In this document: positions 1 to 9,453 of the stretch, piece after piece
How positions within the stretch are numbered: the stretch's first letter is position 1
How the letters are laid out: the number at the start of each line of letters is the position of its first letter
Assembly: GCF_017982655.1 (NCBI RefSeq)
Contig: NZ_JABXYX010000023.1
Span: 26,361-90,360 of the forward strand
Reading direction: 5' to 3'
From: Brasilonema sp. CT11
GTDB taxonomy: Bacteria > Cyanobacteriota > Cyanobacteriia > Cyanobacteriales > Nostocaceae
DNA: 64,000 bases
Program-made: the position numbers and the translations under genes
Notes under the pieces: model-generated
What the model saw: the letters and a program-made list of their open reading frames with translations, nothing else
Databases searched by the model: none
What the model was told of the DNA's origin: nothing

Positions 1-167
1 AATTTGTACAGCGCTTAATTTCTACAAGCAACATTCACTAATTCTGGTTTCTTAAAGTCTTCTTAGACAACCAATTTGAGAAGATAATGAATGTGGTTTT
101 GCTGCTTGCAAGGAAAGCATGAAACAGCAACGCGCCAAAGCGCTTTGCGTACTTCTCTTGAATTATC

Positions 168-1046
168 ATGGAAACAAAAACCGCCAAACTCCTTGATGGT
201 AAAGCTTTAGCTAACAAAATTCAGCAAGAACTTGCTGCTGCGATTACACAATTGCAACCCAAAATAGGACGCCCCCCAGGTTTAGCAGTGCTGATGGTGG
301 GTGATAACCCAGCCTCAGCAGCTTACGTACGGGGCAAAGAACGAGCTTGCCAAAAAGTGGGTATTGACTCTTTTGGCAAGCATTTTCCCACACAAACGAC
401 TCAAGCAGAACTAGAACAAGTGATTGCAGAACTCAATCATGATCAAAGAGTCGATGGTATTCTCGTGCAATTGCCTTTACCCAACCACTTGGATGCTGTA
501 GCGCTTTTGCATCAAATCGCGCCAGACAAAGACGCTGATGGACTGCACCCAATTAACTTAGGGCGACTAGTGCGAGGAGAACCTGGTTTACGTAGCTGCA
601 CTCCAGCCGGGGTTATGCGGCTGTTGCAGGAATATAATATTCCTTTGAGCGGAAAGCATGCGGTAGTGGTGGGACGCAGTATTTTGGTAGGCAAACCACT
701 GGCTTTGATGCTGCTAGAGGCAGATGCGACTGTAACTGTGGCTCATTCGCGATCGCACTCTTTGCAGTCCATCACCACAAATGCTGATATTCTAATTGCA
801 GCAGCAGGTCGTCCAGGACTCATTACTGCTGAGATGGTGAAACCGGGTGCTGTTGTGGTAGATGTAGGCATAAATCGTGTGACACACTCAAGCGGTGAAA
901 GTCGTCTGGTTGGTGATGTCCACTTTGAGTCAATTGCTGGTGTTGCGGAATTTATTACACCAGTTCCCGGTGGTGTTGGTCCAATGACTGTAGCTATGTT
1001 GCTACAAAATACGGTGAATAGCTATAGCCAACGCTCCCATAGTTAG
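168..1046 (+). CDS. folD: Bifunctional methylenetetrahydrofolate dehydrogenase / methenyltetrahydrofolate cyclohydrolase
   Basis: FolD interconverts 5,10-methylene-, methenyl- and 10-formyl-tetrahydrofolate using NADP in the cytosol. The 292-residue protein has the family's usual length. It shows the N-terminal catalytic region with YVRGKERAC, the LVQLPLP motif, the nucleotide-binding segment [14 protein letters not shown] and the C-terminal [12 protein letters not shown] signature. The ATG at 168 starts the conserved protein. It is followed at 120 bp by crtE on the same strand, an order often seen in cyanobacteria. No frameshift or missing motif is seen. Confidence 0.97.
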   Translation: METKTAKLLDGKALANKIQQELAAAITQLQPKIGRPPGLAVLMVGDNPASAAYVRGKERACQKVGIDSFGKHFPTQTTQAELEQVIAELNHDQRVDGILVQLPLPNHLDAVALLHQIAPDKDADGLHPINLGRLVRGEPGLRSCTPAGVMRLLQEYNIPLSGKHAVVVGRSILVGKPLALMLLEADATVTVAHSRSHSLQSITTNADILIAAAGRPGLITAEMVKPGAVVVDVGINRVTHSSGESRLVGDVHFESIAGVAEFITPVPGGVGPMTVAMLLQNTVNSYSQRSHS

Positions 1047-1166
1047 GAATATGTCTTTTGTCTTTTGTCATTTGGTAAAAACGTAACAAATGACGAATAA
1101 CGAATGATGGATGACTCTTTCCCGTAAAATTGTTACGTATATAACACAACACTAAGGAATTTAAGA

Positions 1167-2093
1167 ATGGTAGCAGCTGATAACATTCAAAAAACTCCAG
1201 AGTTCGTCAAATTTGACTTACGAGCTTATCTCAAAGAGCGACAAAAGCTTTGTGAAGCTGCTTTGGATAAATCTATTTCCATCCGTTATCCAGAAAAGAT
1301 TTACGAAGCAATGCGCTACTCGCTCATGGCTGGAGGTAAACGTTTGCGCCCTATTCTTTGCCTTGCTAGCTGTGAGATGATGGGTGGTACCATTGATATG
1401 GCAATGGCTACCGCTTGTGCTGTGGAGATGATCCACACAATGTCCCTCATTCACGACGACTTGCCAGCAATGGATAATGATGATTACCGTCGCGGTAAGT
1501 TGACAAATCACAAAGTTTATGGTGATGACATTGCGATTTTAGCTGGGGACGGGTTGTTAGCCTACGCATTTGAGTATGTAGTCAATCATACTCATAATGT
1601 ACCACTAGAGCGAGTTGTACAGGTCATTGCTCGTTTGGGTCATGCGACGGGAGCTACAGGCTTGGTTGGTGGTCAAGTGCTTGATTTAGACTCAGAAGGA
1701 AAGACAGATATCTCGGTAGAAACGTTGAATTTCATTCATCGGCACAAAACAGGTGCTCTTTTAGAAGCTTGTGTTGTCTGTGGTGGGATAATAGCAGGAG
1801 CATCATCAACAGAAGTGCAGCGGCTGTCTCACTATTCCGAAAATATTGGGCTTGCTTTTCAAATTATTGATGACATTCTAGATATCACTCAAACCGACGA
1901 GCAATTGGGCAAAACTGCTGGTAAAGATCTACAGGCTCAAAAAGTGACGTATCCTAGTCTTTGGGGACTCGAAGAATCAAAACAAAAAGCTCAGCAGCTT
2001 GTAGAGGATGCTTGTGCAGAATTAGAACCTTTTGGAGATAAAGCTTTGCCCCTTAAGGAATTAGCACACTTTATCACCAGTCGTAAAAATTAA
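1167..2093 (+). CDS. crtE: Geranylgeranyl diphosphate synthase (polyprenyl synthetase)
   Basis: This trans-prenyltransferase condenses IPP with allylic diphosphates to make GGPP for carotenoids, phytol and quinones. The 308 residues contain GGKRLRP, the first Asp-rich motif [14 protein letters not shown] and the second Asp-rich motif DDILD, all intact. The ATG is preceded by AAGGA nine bases upstream. It lies between folD and a divergent PAP2 gene on the same strand. The isoprenoid chain length made cannot be proven from sequence, but the cyanobacterial crtE type fits best. Confidence 0.93.
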   Translation: MVAADNIQKTPEFVKFDLRAYLKERQKLCEAALDKSISIRYPEKIYEAMRYSLMAGGKRLRPILCLASCEMMGGTIDMAMATACAVEMIHTMSLIHDDLPAMDNDDYRRGKLTNHKVYGDDIAILAGDGLLAYAFEYVVNHTHNVPLERVVQVIARLGHATGATGLVGGQVLDLDSEGKTDISVETLNFIHRHKTGALLEACVVCGGIIAGASSTEVQRLSHYSENIGLAFQIIDDILDITQTDEQLGKTAGKDLQAQKVTYPSLWGLEESKQKAQQLVEDACAELEPFGDKALPLKELAHFITSRKN

Positions 2094-2212
2094 ATAAATA
2101 ATGAATGATGAATGATAGAAGCAGGGCATTCTATAATATGTCATTCATAATTCATATCTCTGTTCATAATTCATCATTCACAACTCATAACTTTTCATCT
2201 GATCAAAATAGC

Positions 2213-2686
2213 ATGCAGGATATAGGCGACATATTAGAAAACCGAGTGTTGTGGGTTGCTCTAGGAGCTTGTTTGATGGCTCAAGCATTTAAGCTTGTCA
2301 TCGAACTACTCAAGAATCGTAAGCTAAATGTTAGAGTTTTAGTCACAACTGGAGGGATGCCTAGTGCACATTCTGCACTAGTAACAGCTCTTGCAACTGG
2401 AGTCGGGCAAACTCTTGGTTGGGGTTCTGCGGAATTTGCACTGGCAATGGTTTTTGCCATTATCGTTATGTATGACGCCGCAGGAGTTCGTCAAGCTGCT
2501 GGAAAGCAAGCCCGTATCCTTAATCAGATGATTGATGAATTGTTTCACGAACACCCAGAGTTTGATGGCGATCGCCTCAAAGAATTACTGGGACATACAC
2601 CTGTCCAGGTGATTGTTGGTTCGGCGTTGGGTATAACTATCTCGTGGTTGGCTAAATCAACCGGCGTGTTGGTTGTCAGTCCATAA
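2213..2686 (+). CDS. Divergent PAP2 family membrane protein
   Basis: A small membrane protein of about 157 residues with the acid-phosphatase/haloperoxidase-related (DUF212) signature. Visible features are a TTGGMPSAHSA motif, a hydrophobic stretch around ALAMVFAIIVMYDAAGVR, and a C-terminal hydrophobic segment. I start at the ATG at 2213 (MQDIGDILENRVLW) because the open frame upstream runs through AT-rich direct repeats and looks non-coding. It sits directly after crtE and is a common neighbour of it, so a lipid- or isoprenyl-phosphate-related role is possible but is inference. Confidence 0.85.
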   Translation: MQDIGDILENRVLWVALGACLMAQAFKLVIELLKNRKLNVRVLVTTGGMPSAHSALVTALATGVGQTLGWGSAEFALAMVFAIIVMYDAAGVRQAAGKQARILNQMIDELFHEHPEFDGDRLKELLGHTPVQVIVGSALGITISWLAKSTGVLVVSP

Positions 2687-2720
2687 TCAACCAAAAAACC
2701 TGACTGTATTTTGCTCCAAG

Positions 2721-3536
2721 CTACTGCAAACGCACAGATGAGCGCAGTAGCAGCACTTTGCGACTATCTACAACTACGGCAAAAAAACCTCGTTCGCTCA
2801 ACTTTTGCAGTGTGCTGTATGCTTCTTTTTGATTGGTTGTGTAAACAGCCAGCAAATAAGGACGTTCTCCGTAGGAAACAAAACCTACGTCTCCCTTAAC
2901 GACTTCCCGTACTTTGTTCGCCATTTCAGGACGGTTATAGTAATCTACTAATACAGCCAAACCTTCTCCCAAACGTTCAGGTTTATAGCTGCTTACTGTC
3001 TGAGTAGGCGGTTTCTGTGTAACTGTAGACGGTTTTTGTATCGCCGTGGGCGGTTTTTGTGTAACTATAGACGGTTTTTGTGTCGCCGTGGGCGGTTTTT
3101 GTGTCGCCGTGGGCGGTTTTTGTGTAACTGTAGGCGGTTTTTGTGCCAGCGTAGAGGGTTTCTGTGCCACTTCTGATGACGGTCGAGTAGAGACAAAAGC
3201 AGATAACCCGACTATATTCTTGATATACCTTGCCCAACTATTAGCATCATCTATCTTGTTAAACCCACCAATTCGTGTGACTGTATTTTTGATATATCTA
3301 CAAGTGCTTATCTTAGTGTTAGACGGTAAAGCTTGACGTAACTGCTTCTGATTCTCTGTAGTGGGACTACTGACTAACAAAAGATACTCACCGGAATTGG
3401 GGGGTTGACAGACAGGAATATTTTGTTGTTGAGCAGAAGCAAAATTTCTGCTAGCATTTAACCCAACAATAGCTAGCAATAAACTAGTCACTAAAGTATT
3501 AGATATCTGAAATTTCTGAACAACACTCTTATACAT
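2721..3536 (-). CDS. Secreted SPOR-like protein with Pro-rich tandem repeat linker
   Basis: A 271-residue protein of unknown function. Residues 1-35 form a signal peptide or N-terminal anchor (LVTSLLLAIVGLNAS). An N-terminal module (about 40-120) carries YLLLVSSPT and a Gly-Phe-Asn segment like sporulation-related repeat (SPOR) folds. Then comes a linker of 7-residue repeats of the type TQKPPTA. The C-terminal module (about 185-271) again looks SPOR-like (GLAVLVDYYNRPE ... PYLLAVYTTNQKEA ... FFAVVVDSR). Two weak SPOR-like modules around an extended linker suggest a cell-envelope role, but the family is not certain. Confidence 0.75.
   Translation of the reverse strand: MYKSVVQKFQISNTLVTSLLLAIVGLNASRNFASAQQQNIPVCQPPNSGEYLLLVSSPTTENQKQLRQALPSNTKISTCRYIKNTVTRIGGFNKIDDANSWARYIKNIVGLSAFVSTRPSSEVAQKPSTLAQKPPTVTQKPPTATQKPPTATQKPSIVTQKPPTAIQKPSTVTQKPPTQTVSSYKPERLGEGLAVLVDYYNRPEMANKVREVVKGDVGFVSYGERPYLLAVYTTNQKEAYSTLQKLSERGFFAVVVDSRKVLLLRSSVRLQ
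3004..3171. repeat. Eight tandem 21-bp repeats inside the coding region
   Basis: Eight consecutive 21-bp units, each containing GGCGGTTTTTGTG or a one- or two-base variant, encode a 7-residue Pro/Lys/Gln/Thr repeat on the minus strand. Unit length is a multiple of three, so copy-number change keeps the reading frame. Confidence 0.9.
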
Positions 3537-3748
3537 AAAATTTTCTTAATTCTTTGAAAAAAATTAATGTATTTATAGGAATCCGGTTTGGTTTACGAAG
3601 TTACTAGTTGAGGTAAAGAACGCTTAACCCTTAACTGAGAACATAAACTTTACCTAGCTGAGCAAAAATCTGCGAAGGAATCCTATAGTAGCTATTAGTC
3701 AGTAGTTTATAGTCCAATAACTAATGACTAATGACTAATAATCATACA

Positions 3749-4078
3749 TTAAGATACCGCAGCCAGAGATGCCAATGCATCAGGAATTTCTGGTGAAGGA
3801 GCTTGAAATTCGCCTGTCAGGACATATTCTAATCGAAGTTTCAACCAGGTAATAAATTGGGGATTAGTGGAGATAATCGCTACTGCTGGCTGGGGGCATT
3901 TTGCCTTCAGTTGTGACATTTGGGGTGCTTCCAGAAAAGCTGGTTGCTTAACCACCCAAAAATCAATTGCTTTTTCTTGCTCGTGGTAGTGACGAGTGCG
4001 TTCCTTGAGAACTTCCTCCATCGGTTCTTCTTCCAGCAGAAACCGTTGACTCGCCAAGATGTAATAATATGTTTGCAT
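3749..4078 (-). CDS. ycf54: Ycf54 family, Mg-protoporphyrin IX monomethyl ester cyclase accessory protein
   Basis: Ycf54 associates with and supports the oxidative cyclase (AcsF/CycI) that forms ring E of chlorophyll. The 109 residues show the family hallmarks TYYYILASQRFLLEEEP, IDFWVVKQPAFL, and the C-terminal FITWLKLRLEYVLTGEF. The length matches characterised homologues. It is a monocistronic-looking minus-strand gene between two unrelated genes. Confidence 0.93.
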   Translation of the reverse strand: MQTYYYILASQRFLLEEEPMEEVLKERTRHYHEQEKAIDFWVVKQPAFLEAPQMSQLKAKCPQPAVAIISTNPQFITWLKLRLEYVLTGEFQAPSPEIPDALASLAAVS

Positions 4079-4165
4079 TTTGATCCTTTGTTAATCTAGT
4101 TATTGTGTAAGACACAGAGGATAGTCCTATGTCCTACACAATAACTAAAATATAGAGTACCTGAT

Positions 4166-4861
4166 TTAGGAATGGAACGGACAACCACCTTCCTGCTGTT
4201 CGCTAGTTGTTTGTTTTCGACCGTTTGTTAGCTTTTTGAGAAACAGACTGTTGTCGAAGTAGTGTTCTATGGAAAGAACTTTCAAATCATCAGTAACACG
4301 TGCCAAGCTCATACCGATGATCTCTACTATTTCTCCTGTTGGTGTATAGTCCTTGTATGAACCACTAAAAGTTCCCCAATGTCGCCATTTTAACGTAACA
4401 TTTGGTGGACCCGAATAAACCTCAAGCACTTCCCACAAAAATCCTTGGGGAAATGCTGTATGGAAAAGATTGGCTGATGATTCAAAAGTTTCCTCTGAAG
4501 CCTTGTATTCTTCTGTATCATCAATAAATAAATTGTAAGTCCCAGCCTCTACCACATCTGATGCTGTATAAGCTGGACCACCATTACTACTCATACGAAA
4601 CTGTTCGTTCACAACCGACAACCACTGCTGTGGATTGGTTTTGAACGATGCTTCCATCTCAAATGTTCTGACTAAGTTTTGGACAATTGCCTCTAGTGAA
4701 CCTTCAGCGTAGTTGTGTGTACTTTGTTTCGCAAGATTTTCTTTTGAGCGAGAGTAATCTGGAGGGGTTTGATAGCGCCACTCGGCGTCAGGACTATGTG
4801 CGATCACTGTGTCTCTATCTTGTACCCAAACCCGAGTATCGTTCGACTGTGTTGCGCTCAT
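4166..4861 (-). CDS. SnoaL-like / NTF2-fold protein
   Basis: A 231-residue soluble protein. The region from about residue 55 to 210 has the look of an NTF2-like alpha+beta barrel: LEAIVQNLVRTFE helix, then WRHWGTFSG, and a C-terminal strand with VLSIEHYFDN. SnoaL-like polyketide-cyclase relatives have this layout. The last residues GGCPFHS form a Cys-Pro-Phe-His tail. Its catalytic role and substrate are not evident. The gene stands alone on the minus strand between ycf54 and pdxJ. Confidence 0.65.
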   Translation of the reverse strand: MSATQSNDTRVWVQDRDTVIAHSPDAEWRYQTPPDYSRSKENLAKQSTHNYAEGSLEAIVQNLVRTFEMEASFKTNPQQWLSVVNEQFRMSSNGGPAYTASDVVEAGTYNLFIDDTEEYKASEETFESSANLFHTAFPQGFLWEVLEVYSGPPNVTLKWRHWGTFSGSYKDYTPTGEIVEIIGMSLARVTDDLKVLSIEHYFDNSLFLKKLTNGRKQTTSEQQEGGCPFHS

Positions 4862-4976
4862 AAAAAAGTACCGTCAAAGAATAATCTCTGTTTTGAACAT
4901 ATCAAAGACTTTTTGGATTTACGCAGTCGAACCCCAAAATTGTTATATTATGCTGTTAGTTGCTTGCTGATTGTTG

Positions 4977-5699
4977 TTATAGTTGACCCCGCATTGCTAA
5001 TTTCATCTCACGGACTGCTCTTTCCATACCAACGAGTGCGGCGCGGCTAACAATCGTGTGCCCAATATTTAGTTCTTCCATCCCCGGCAAATTAGCCACA
5101 GAATAGACGTTCCAGTAAGTTAGTCCATGTCCAGCATTCACTCGTAGCCCTGCATTTATTGCTTGCTCACACCCTTTGGATAGCAAGGCTAATTCTTGCT
5201 CGCGACTGGTTTCATCCTTAGCCTCAGCATATCGCCCAGTGTGCAGTTCAATAAACTTTGCTTGCGTCTTGACAGAAGCTTCAATTTGTGCTGATTCAGC
5301 ATCAATAAACAAACTGACAGGAATACCAGCGCTTTGCAATTTATCAACTACCTGTCCTATTCTATCAATCTGACCAGCAATATCTAGTCCGCCTTCTGTA
5401 GTGACTTCTTCTCGCTTTTCGGGTACTAAAGTAACGTAATCGGGTTTGATATCTAGAGCAATACCAACCATTTCATCTGTCGCCGCCATCTCCAAATTCA
5501 GATGCGTTCTCACTGTTTGTCTTAACAGGCGGACATCCCGTTCTTGAATATGTCGCCTATCTTCCCGTAAATGCGCCGTAATACCATCTGCACCAGCTAA
5601 TTCTGCTAGTACCGCCGCCGCCACGGGATCTGGTTCCACCGTCCGCCGCGCTTGGCGAATCGTGGCGATGTGGTCAATGTTTACACCAAGTGTAGGCAA
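4977..5699 (-). CDS. pdxJ: Pyridoxine 5'-phosphate synthase
   Basis: PdxJ condenses 1-deoxyxylulose 5-phosphate with 3-amino-2-oxopropyl phosphate to give pyridoxine 5'-phosphate in the DXP-dependent vitamin B6 pathway. The TIM-barrel protein shows [15 protein letters not shown], the [14 protein letters not shown] segment, HTGRYA and the C-terminal [13 protein letters not shown] prefer the TTG at 5699 because it gives the usual length of 240 residues and has GGGAG upstream. A GTG at 5720 would add seven residues. Confidence 0.95.
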   Translation of the reverse strand: MPTLGVNIDHIATIRQARRTVEPDPVAAAVLAELAGADGITAHLREDRRHIQERDVRLLRQTVRTHLNLEMAATDEMVGIALDIKPDYVTLVPEKREEVTTEGGLDIAGQIDRIGQVVDKLQSAGIPVSLFIDAESAQIEASVKTQAKFIELHTGRYAEAKDETSREQELALLSKGCEQAINAGLRVNAGHGLTYWNVYSVANLPGMEELNIGHTIVSRAALVGMERAVREMKLAMRGQL

Positions 5700-5720
5700 C
5701 TTGATTGTCTCCCTATACAC

Positions 5721-6270
5721 AGTTTTCAGGTCTTGATTTTAGCAGGGAATAAAGGTTGGAAGGTGAGTGGGGCGATCGCCTGTTTTCATTTTGCACTCAC
5801 CTCGTCCGAATTATGAAGTTGAGGTTTTGAGTTCTGAGGTGATAGAAACGGGATACTAAAGCGATCGCCTAGATAATATCTTTTTCGAGTTTTCACAGAT
5901 GGGTAAAAAAAGGCGGATATCAGGCTGATTGGGGTTGTAGCTGTTGTGGTAAAAAGCCCCAAGTTCCAGATTTCGCTGAGATGGTATTTGGTGAATAAGG
6001 GTAAGGTGGGCATTGCTCTTAATCTTTTAGAACATATTGCAAAATTTCGTAAGCAATGCCCACGCTACGGGCGATAGCTTCGCTGCTGCCTAAGCGCAAA
6101 GCGCACGCTACGCGAACGGCAGATCGCATTTATTGAACATAGTACAAAATGTTAGATCGCATTTTTCAGGATAGTACAACACATCTGTTTGACGAAATTT
6201 TGACAAAATCCGGAAAATTGCATAATCACATTGTATAAATTCTAAAACAAAAACCCTTCCTGACCCAGCT
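5721..6270. other. Repeat-rich intergenic region, no convincing gene
   Basis: This stretch holds a short inverted repeat at 6006-6017 / 6052-6063 (GTGGGCATTGCT and its complement). It also has two direct copies of a GATCGCATTT...ATAGTACAA unit around 6122-6175 and short palindromic CGCTACGC-type repeats around 6060-6120. A 75-codon open frame on the minus strand at 5786-6013 has no recognisable features and overlaps repeat sequence. Confidence 0.6.
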
Positions 6271-6447
6271 ATGCCGCCAGACTACTCCGGTCAAAATCTC
6301 CGAGGTCGCTCTTTTAAAGGTCAAAATCTGACAGGAGTAAACTTTAGTGGTGCAGATATTAGAGGGGCAGATTTTAGCAACGCTATCCTTAAAGATGCTG
6401 ACTTCAGAGGTGCTAAGGCAGGACTACAGCGACGTTGGGTAATGTAG
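6271..6447 (+). pseudogene. Pentapeptide-repeat protein, 3'-truncated
   Basis: An ATG at 6271 opens a 58-codon frame with clear A(D/N)LXX pentapeptide repeats: GQNLTGVNFSGADIRGADFS and then ADFRGAK. The frame then reads AGLQRRWVM and stops. In cyanobacterial homologues I know, AGLQRRW is followed by membrane segments. Here that part is missing and the DNA passes straight into a dispersed repeat (about 6457-6520). I therefore call it a remnant, although a short functional protein is not excluded. Confidence 0.6.
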
Positions 6448-6456
6448 CTGGCTCTG

Positions 6457-6520
6457 GGGAGATTGCTGAGTCCTTCGGACACGCTTCGCGAACGCTCCAC
6501 TTCGTTTCACTCGCAATGAC
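6457..6520. repeat. Dispersed repeat (GTCATTGCGA family) next to the pentapeptide gene
   Basis: Read on the minus strand this begins GTCATTGCGAGTGAAACGAA and ends with a GCAATCTCC motif. The same ends and spacing pattern appear at 52432-52507 and, in shorter form, at 56092-56120. It is a dispersed cyanobacterial intergenic repeat, and here it marks the point where the pentapeptide gene is lost. Confidence 0.7.
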
Positions 6521-6793
6521 GAGAGGTATTACCTTGCTCGCACTTCCCCCCACCACTACGAGCAACACCATTGTTCGTTCCCGAACTAATCATCAGACAA
6601 TGCATATATTTTGTTATTAGTCAATATGAGTTGGCAGTTATTGAGATAAGAGCAAAGCATTTGGCAAGAGTTGTTCACTTCAAGGCAGGATGATCGAAAA
6701 TTTAGGCAGTTGGATAACTGGAATTTAATCCATTCTAAAAAAGTTGTCGTCTTTTTGACGAAAAACAATTTTTGATTTTTGTTTTTTGATTTT

Positions 6794-6886
6794 ATGAGTT
6801 TGTCTGATTTTCCCAATCTCTGGGTACCTTTAGCGCTTTTAGGGTTAATTATCATTGCTGCTGTCTTTTTCAGCCGCAGCAGCTAA
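6794..6886 (+). CDS. Possible 30-residue single-pass membrane miniprotein
   Basis: The frame starts MSLSDFPNLWVPLALL, continues with a GLIIIAAVFF stretch and ends in SRSS. This is the look of a one-helix membrane protein like those of photosynthetic complexes. I do not recognise it as any known Psb, Psa, Pet or Ndh small subunit. No strong ribosome binding site is visible directly upstream. It lies about 170 bp before efp on the same strand. Confidence 0.35.
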   Translation: MSLSDFPNLWVPLALLGLIIIAAVFFSRSS

Positions 6887-7058
6887 TATCATGTTGCTGG
6901 CATACGTAAAAAAGTGAAGTTCGCCGGGAAAGTCGGGGAGGAAGGATAACTGTTGGTTTTTGACTAAGTACTAATAACTAATGAGCAAAGAAATAACTAA
7001 TCACTCCTATTGGAGGTTAAAATAAATCCCGATTGTCTCCCAAAATTTTAAAAGCTTC

Positions 7059-7616
7059 ATGATCTCCAGCAACGATTTTCGACCCGGTGTTTCGATAGTA
7101 TTAGATGGGTCCGTATGGCGTGTGGTGGAATTCCTCCACGTTAAGCCAGGAAAAGGTTCTGCTTTTGTGCGGACGAAATTGAAAAATGTTCAAAGTGGAA
7201 GCGTGGTGGAAAAAACGTTCCGCGCTGGTGAAACAGTTCCCCAAGCTAACCTGGAAAAAAGCATAATGCAGCATACCTATAAAGAAGGTGATGAATACGT
7301 CTTTATGGATATGGAAACATATGAAGAAGGCAGATTGAGCGCCTCACAGATTGGCGATCGCGTAAAATACCTCAAAGAAGGTATGGAAGCCAATGTTATT
7401 CGCTGGGGCGACCAAGTCCTGGAAGTGGAACTGCCTAACTCCGTAGTATTGGAAATTGTGCAAACAGATCCAGGTGTTAAGGGTGACACTGCTACTGGTG
7501 GTTCTAAGCCTGCAACTTTGGAAACGGGAGCAATGGTGATGGTTCCTTTGTTTATTTCTCAAGGAGAACGCATCCGTATAGACACCCGTGACGATAAATA
7601 CCTTGGCAGGGAGTAA
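7059..7616 (+). CDS. efp: Translation elongation factor P
   Basis: EF-P binds between the ribosomal P and E sites and relieves stalling at polyproline stretches. The 185 residues carry the N-terminal KOW-like domain with the conserved tip loop [11 protein letters not shown], whose lysine is the modifiable position in other bacteria. The OB domains end with [17 protein letters not shown], a canonical C terminus. It is followed at about 130 bp by accB, a classic cyanobacterial gene order. GCGATCGC occurs inside the gene. Confidence 0.97.
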   Translation: MISSNDFRPGVSIVLDGSVWRVVEFLHVKPGKGSAFVRTKLKNVQSGSVVEKTFRAGETVPQANLEKSIMQHTYKEGDEYVFMDMETYEEGRLSASQIGDRVKYLKEGMEANVIRWGDQVLEVELPNSVVLEIVQTDPGVKGDTATGGSKPATLETGAMVMVPLFISQGERIRIDTRDDKYLGRE

Positions 7617-7748
7617 CTTTCTTCTCACCTCTAGATGCAAATCCCGATTTTCATCTATAACAGGGATTTCCATCCCTGCCTAACTATACAAATTCATTTC
7701 AAAAGATAAAGTCTCTGTACGACGTAATTGCATGAGGTAAGGAAAGCT

Positions 7749-8300
7749 GTGCCATTGGACTTTAATGAAATCCGCCAATTGTTGACAACCATTGCACAAA
7801 CGGACATTGCAGAAGTCACGCTCAAAAGTGACGATTTTGAACTCACAGTTCGTAAGGCTGTAAGCGTTCCTTCAATGTTGTCAGCAGCACCTCAAGGGGC
7901 GTTAGGGGCGGTTGGTACACCGAACACACCAGTTCCACCGCCTATTCCGTTAGTAATGTCGCCTCCGACCGTGACGGTAACCCCGCCAAACCGCCCCACT
8001 GACAGTAATACTTCTGGCGTATACTCACCACCGACTGGTTCCTCTGTCATAGAACAGAAGTTTGTGGAAATCCCTTCCCCAATGGTAGGAACGTTTTATC
8101 GTGCGCCGAGTCCAGGCGAAGCACCATTTGTGCAAGTGGGCGATCGCATTCGGAGCGGTCAAGCAGTATGTATCATAGAAGCCATGAAACTGATGAATGA
8201 AATTGAAGCCGAAGTATCCGGACAAGTCATAGAAATTCTCGTACAAAACGGTGAACCAGTGGAATATGGTCAACCTTTGATGCGAATTAACCCAGATTAA
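7749..8300 (+). CDS. accB: Biotin carboxyl carrier protein of acetyl-CoA carboxylase
   Basis: AccB carries the biotin that shuttles carboxyl groups between AccC and AccA/AccD in fatty-acid synthesis. I choose the GTG at 7749 (protein begins [12 protein letters not shown]) because AGGTAAGGA lies a few bases upstream and homologues start here. An ATG at 7728 would add seven residues. Residues 1-45 form the N-terminal dimer region, followed by a Pro/Thr-rich linker. The biotinyl domain has EAMKLMNE with the target lysine. It follows efp on the same strand. Confidence 0.96.
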   Translation: MPLDFNEIRQLLTTIAQTDIAEVTLKSDDFELTVRKAVSVPSMLSAAPQGALGAVGTPNTPVPPPIPLVMSPPTVTVTPPNRPTDSNTSGVYSPPTGSSVIEQKFVEIPSPMVGTFYRAPSPGEAPFVQVGDRIRSGQAVCIIEAMKLMNEIEAEVSGQVIEILVQNGEPVEYGQPLMRINPD

Positions 8301-8340
8301 GTATTAATCTATATATCGATGCCTAGTTGTTAAATTTTTA

Positions 8341-8709
8341 ATGAGTCCTTACGGGTCTGCCCTGATGAAACAAGCGTTGCCTGTACCGCCAGAAGTCGTG
8401 CAACAAGTGGCTGAATACTTCAGCCTCTTGAGTGAACCTATGCGCCTACGGCTGTTGCATTTGCTGCGAGATGAAGAAAAATGCGTGCAAGAATTGGTAG
8501 AGGCAACACAGACTTCTCAGGCTAATGTATCAAAACACTTGAAGGTCATGTGGCAAGCAGGAATCCTTAGTCGTCGCAGTGAAGGAACCTGTGCCTATTA
8601 CCGAGTTGAAGATGAAATGATTTTTGAATTGTGTAATAGGGTTTGCGATCGACTCGCCTCCAGGTTAGAACAGCAAGCCCGTAATTTTCGGTTCTTAAAT
8701 ACCAAGTAA
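8341..8709 (+). CDS. ArsR-family winged-helix transcriptional regulator
   Basis: A 122-residue DNA-binding protein. The winged helix-turn-helix is clear: FSLLSEPMRLRLLHLL, then the recognition helix TSQANVSKHLKVMWQAG and the wing with SEGTCAYYRVED. Metal-binding cysteine pairs typical of ArsR/SmtB sensors (ELCVCDL type) are absent; the few cysteines (EEKCVQEL, GTCAYY, ELCNRVCDR) do not match a known site, so the signal is unknown. It lies 40 bp after accB, but the AT-rich leader could hold its own promoter. Confidence 0.88.
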   Translation: MSPYGSALMKQALPVPPEVVQQVAEYFSLLSEPMRLRLLHLLRDEEKCVQELVEATQTSQANVSKHLKVMWQAGILSRRSEGTCAYYRVEDEMIFELCNRVCDRLASRLEQQARNFRFLNTK

Positions 8710-8955
8710 TTCTTGAGAAAAACTCAGAATGCAGAACACAGAACACAAAATAACTCCACGGGCGAGTCCGCGCTTATTCAGTATTAAACTGAACTTAGTT
8801 TGCTGCAAAGTACTAAACAAAGCGAATAGACTGATGTCTTAGTATTTACTTTATATTTGGAACACTTAAAACAGAAAGTGAGATTATGCGCACATAATCA
8901 GCTTTCTGTCAATGCTTAACTCAGAGATGTTATTCTAAATGGTTAAGGCAAAGTG

Positions 8956-9453
8956 ATGCAAAATCAAACCCCAATCGGACAAATATCTGTGGAGAAGCAT
9001 TTCCCTTTAACGACTGTAGGGGCACTTGCTGTTAATCCTCATGGACAAGTCTTAATTGTCAAAACGACTAAGTGGCGAGGCACATGGGGTGTACCGGGAG
9101 GTAAAGTGGAATGGGGCGAAACGCTAGAAGCTGCAGTTAAAAGAGAGTTTGAAGAAGAAGTCGGTTTAGAGTTGACTGACGTACGCTTTGGGTTACTACA
9201 AGAAGCAGTTCTAGATTCACAATTTGTGCGGGAAGCGCATTTCATTATGGTGAACTACTACGCGTTCTCTGCTAGCGAAACCATCACACCCAACGAAGAA
9301 ATTGAGGAATGGGCATGGGTGACTCCCCAAAGGGCAACAGAGTATCCTCTTAATACCTACACCCGCGTGTTGATTTTGGATTATCTGCAAAAGCAAATCG
9401 ACAAGTTATATCACAATAAAGTTCAAGAACAATGCAAAAAAAAGCGCTCGTAA
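8956..9453 (+). CDS. Nudix hydrolase
   Basis: Nudix enzymes cleave nucleoside diphosphates linked to another group, using Mg2+ bound by the Nudix box. The box GGKVEWGETLEAAVKREFEEEVGLEL (about residues 50-75) fits the consensus Gx5Ex7REUxEExGU fully. A GTG at 8953 directly abuts this ATG, and AAGG upstream fits the ATG slightly better. Its 3' end overlaps the next gene (SDR) by 22 bp, so the two are probably co-translated. The substrate is unknown. Given the pterin-related neighbours, a FolQ-like activity on dihydroneopterin triphosphate is one possibility. Confidence 0.9.
   Translation: MQNQTPIGQISVEKHFPLTTVGALAVNPHGQVLIVKTTKWRGTWGVPGGKVEWGETLEAAVKREFEEEVGLELTDVRFGLLQEAVLDSQFVREAHFIMVNYYAFSASETITPNEEIEEWAWVTPQRATEYPLNTYTRVLILDYLQKQIDKLYHNKVQEQCKKKRS

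Noticed and set aside
3046..3336. Plus-strand Gly/Phe/Cys-rich open frame over the repeat array
   Set aside because: It is the antisense of the 21-bp repeats of the minus-strand gene; the open frame follows from the repeat, not from coding.
5786..6013. 75-codon minus-strand open frame
   Set aside because: No motif, no ribosome binding site, and it overlaps repeat sequence.
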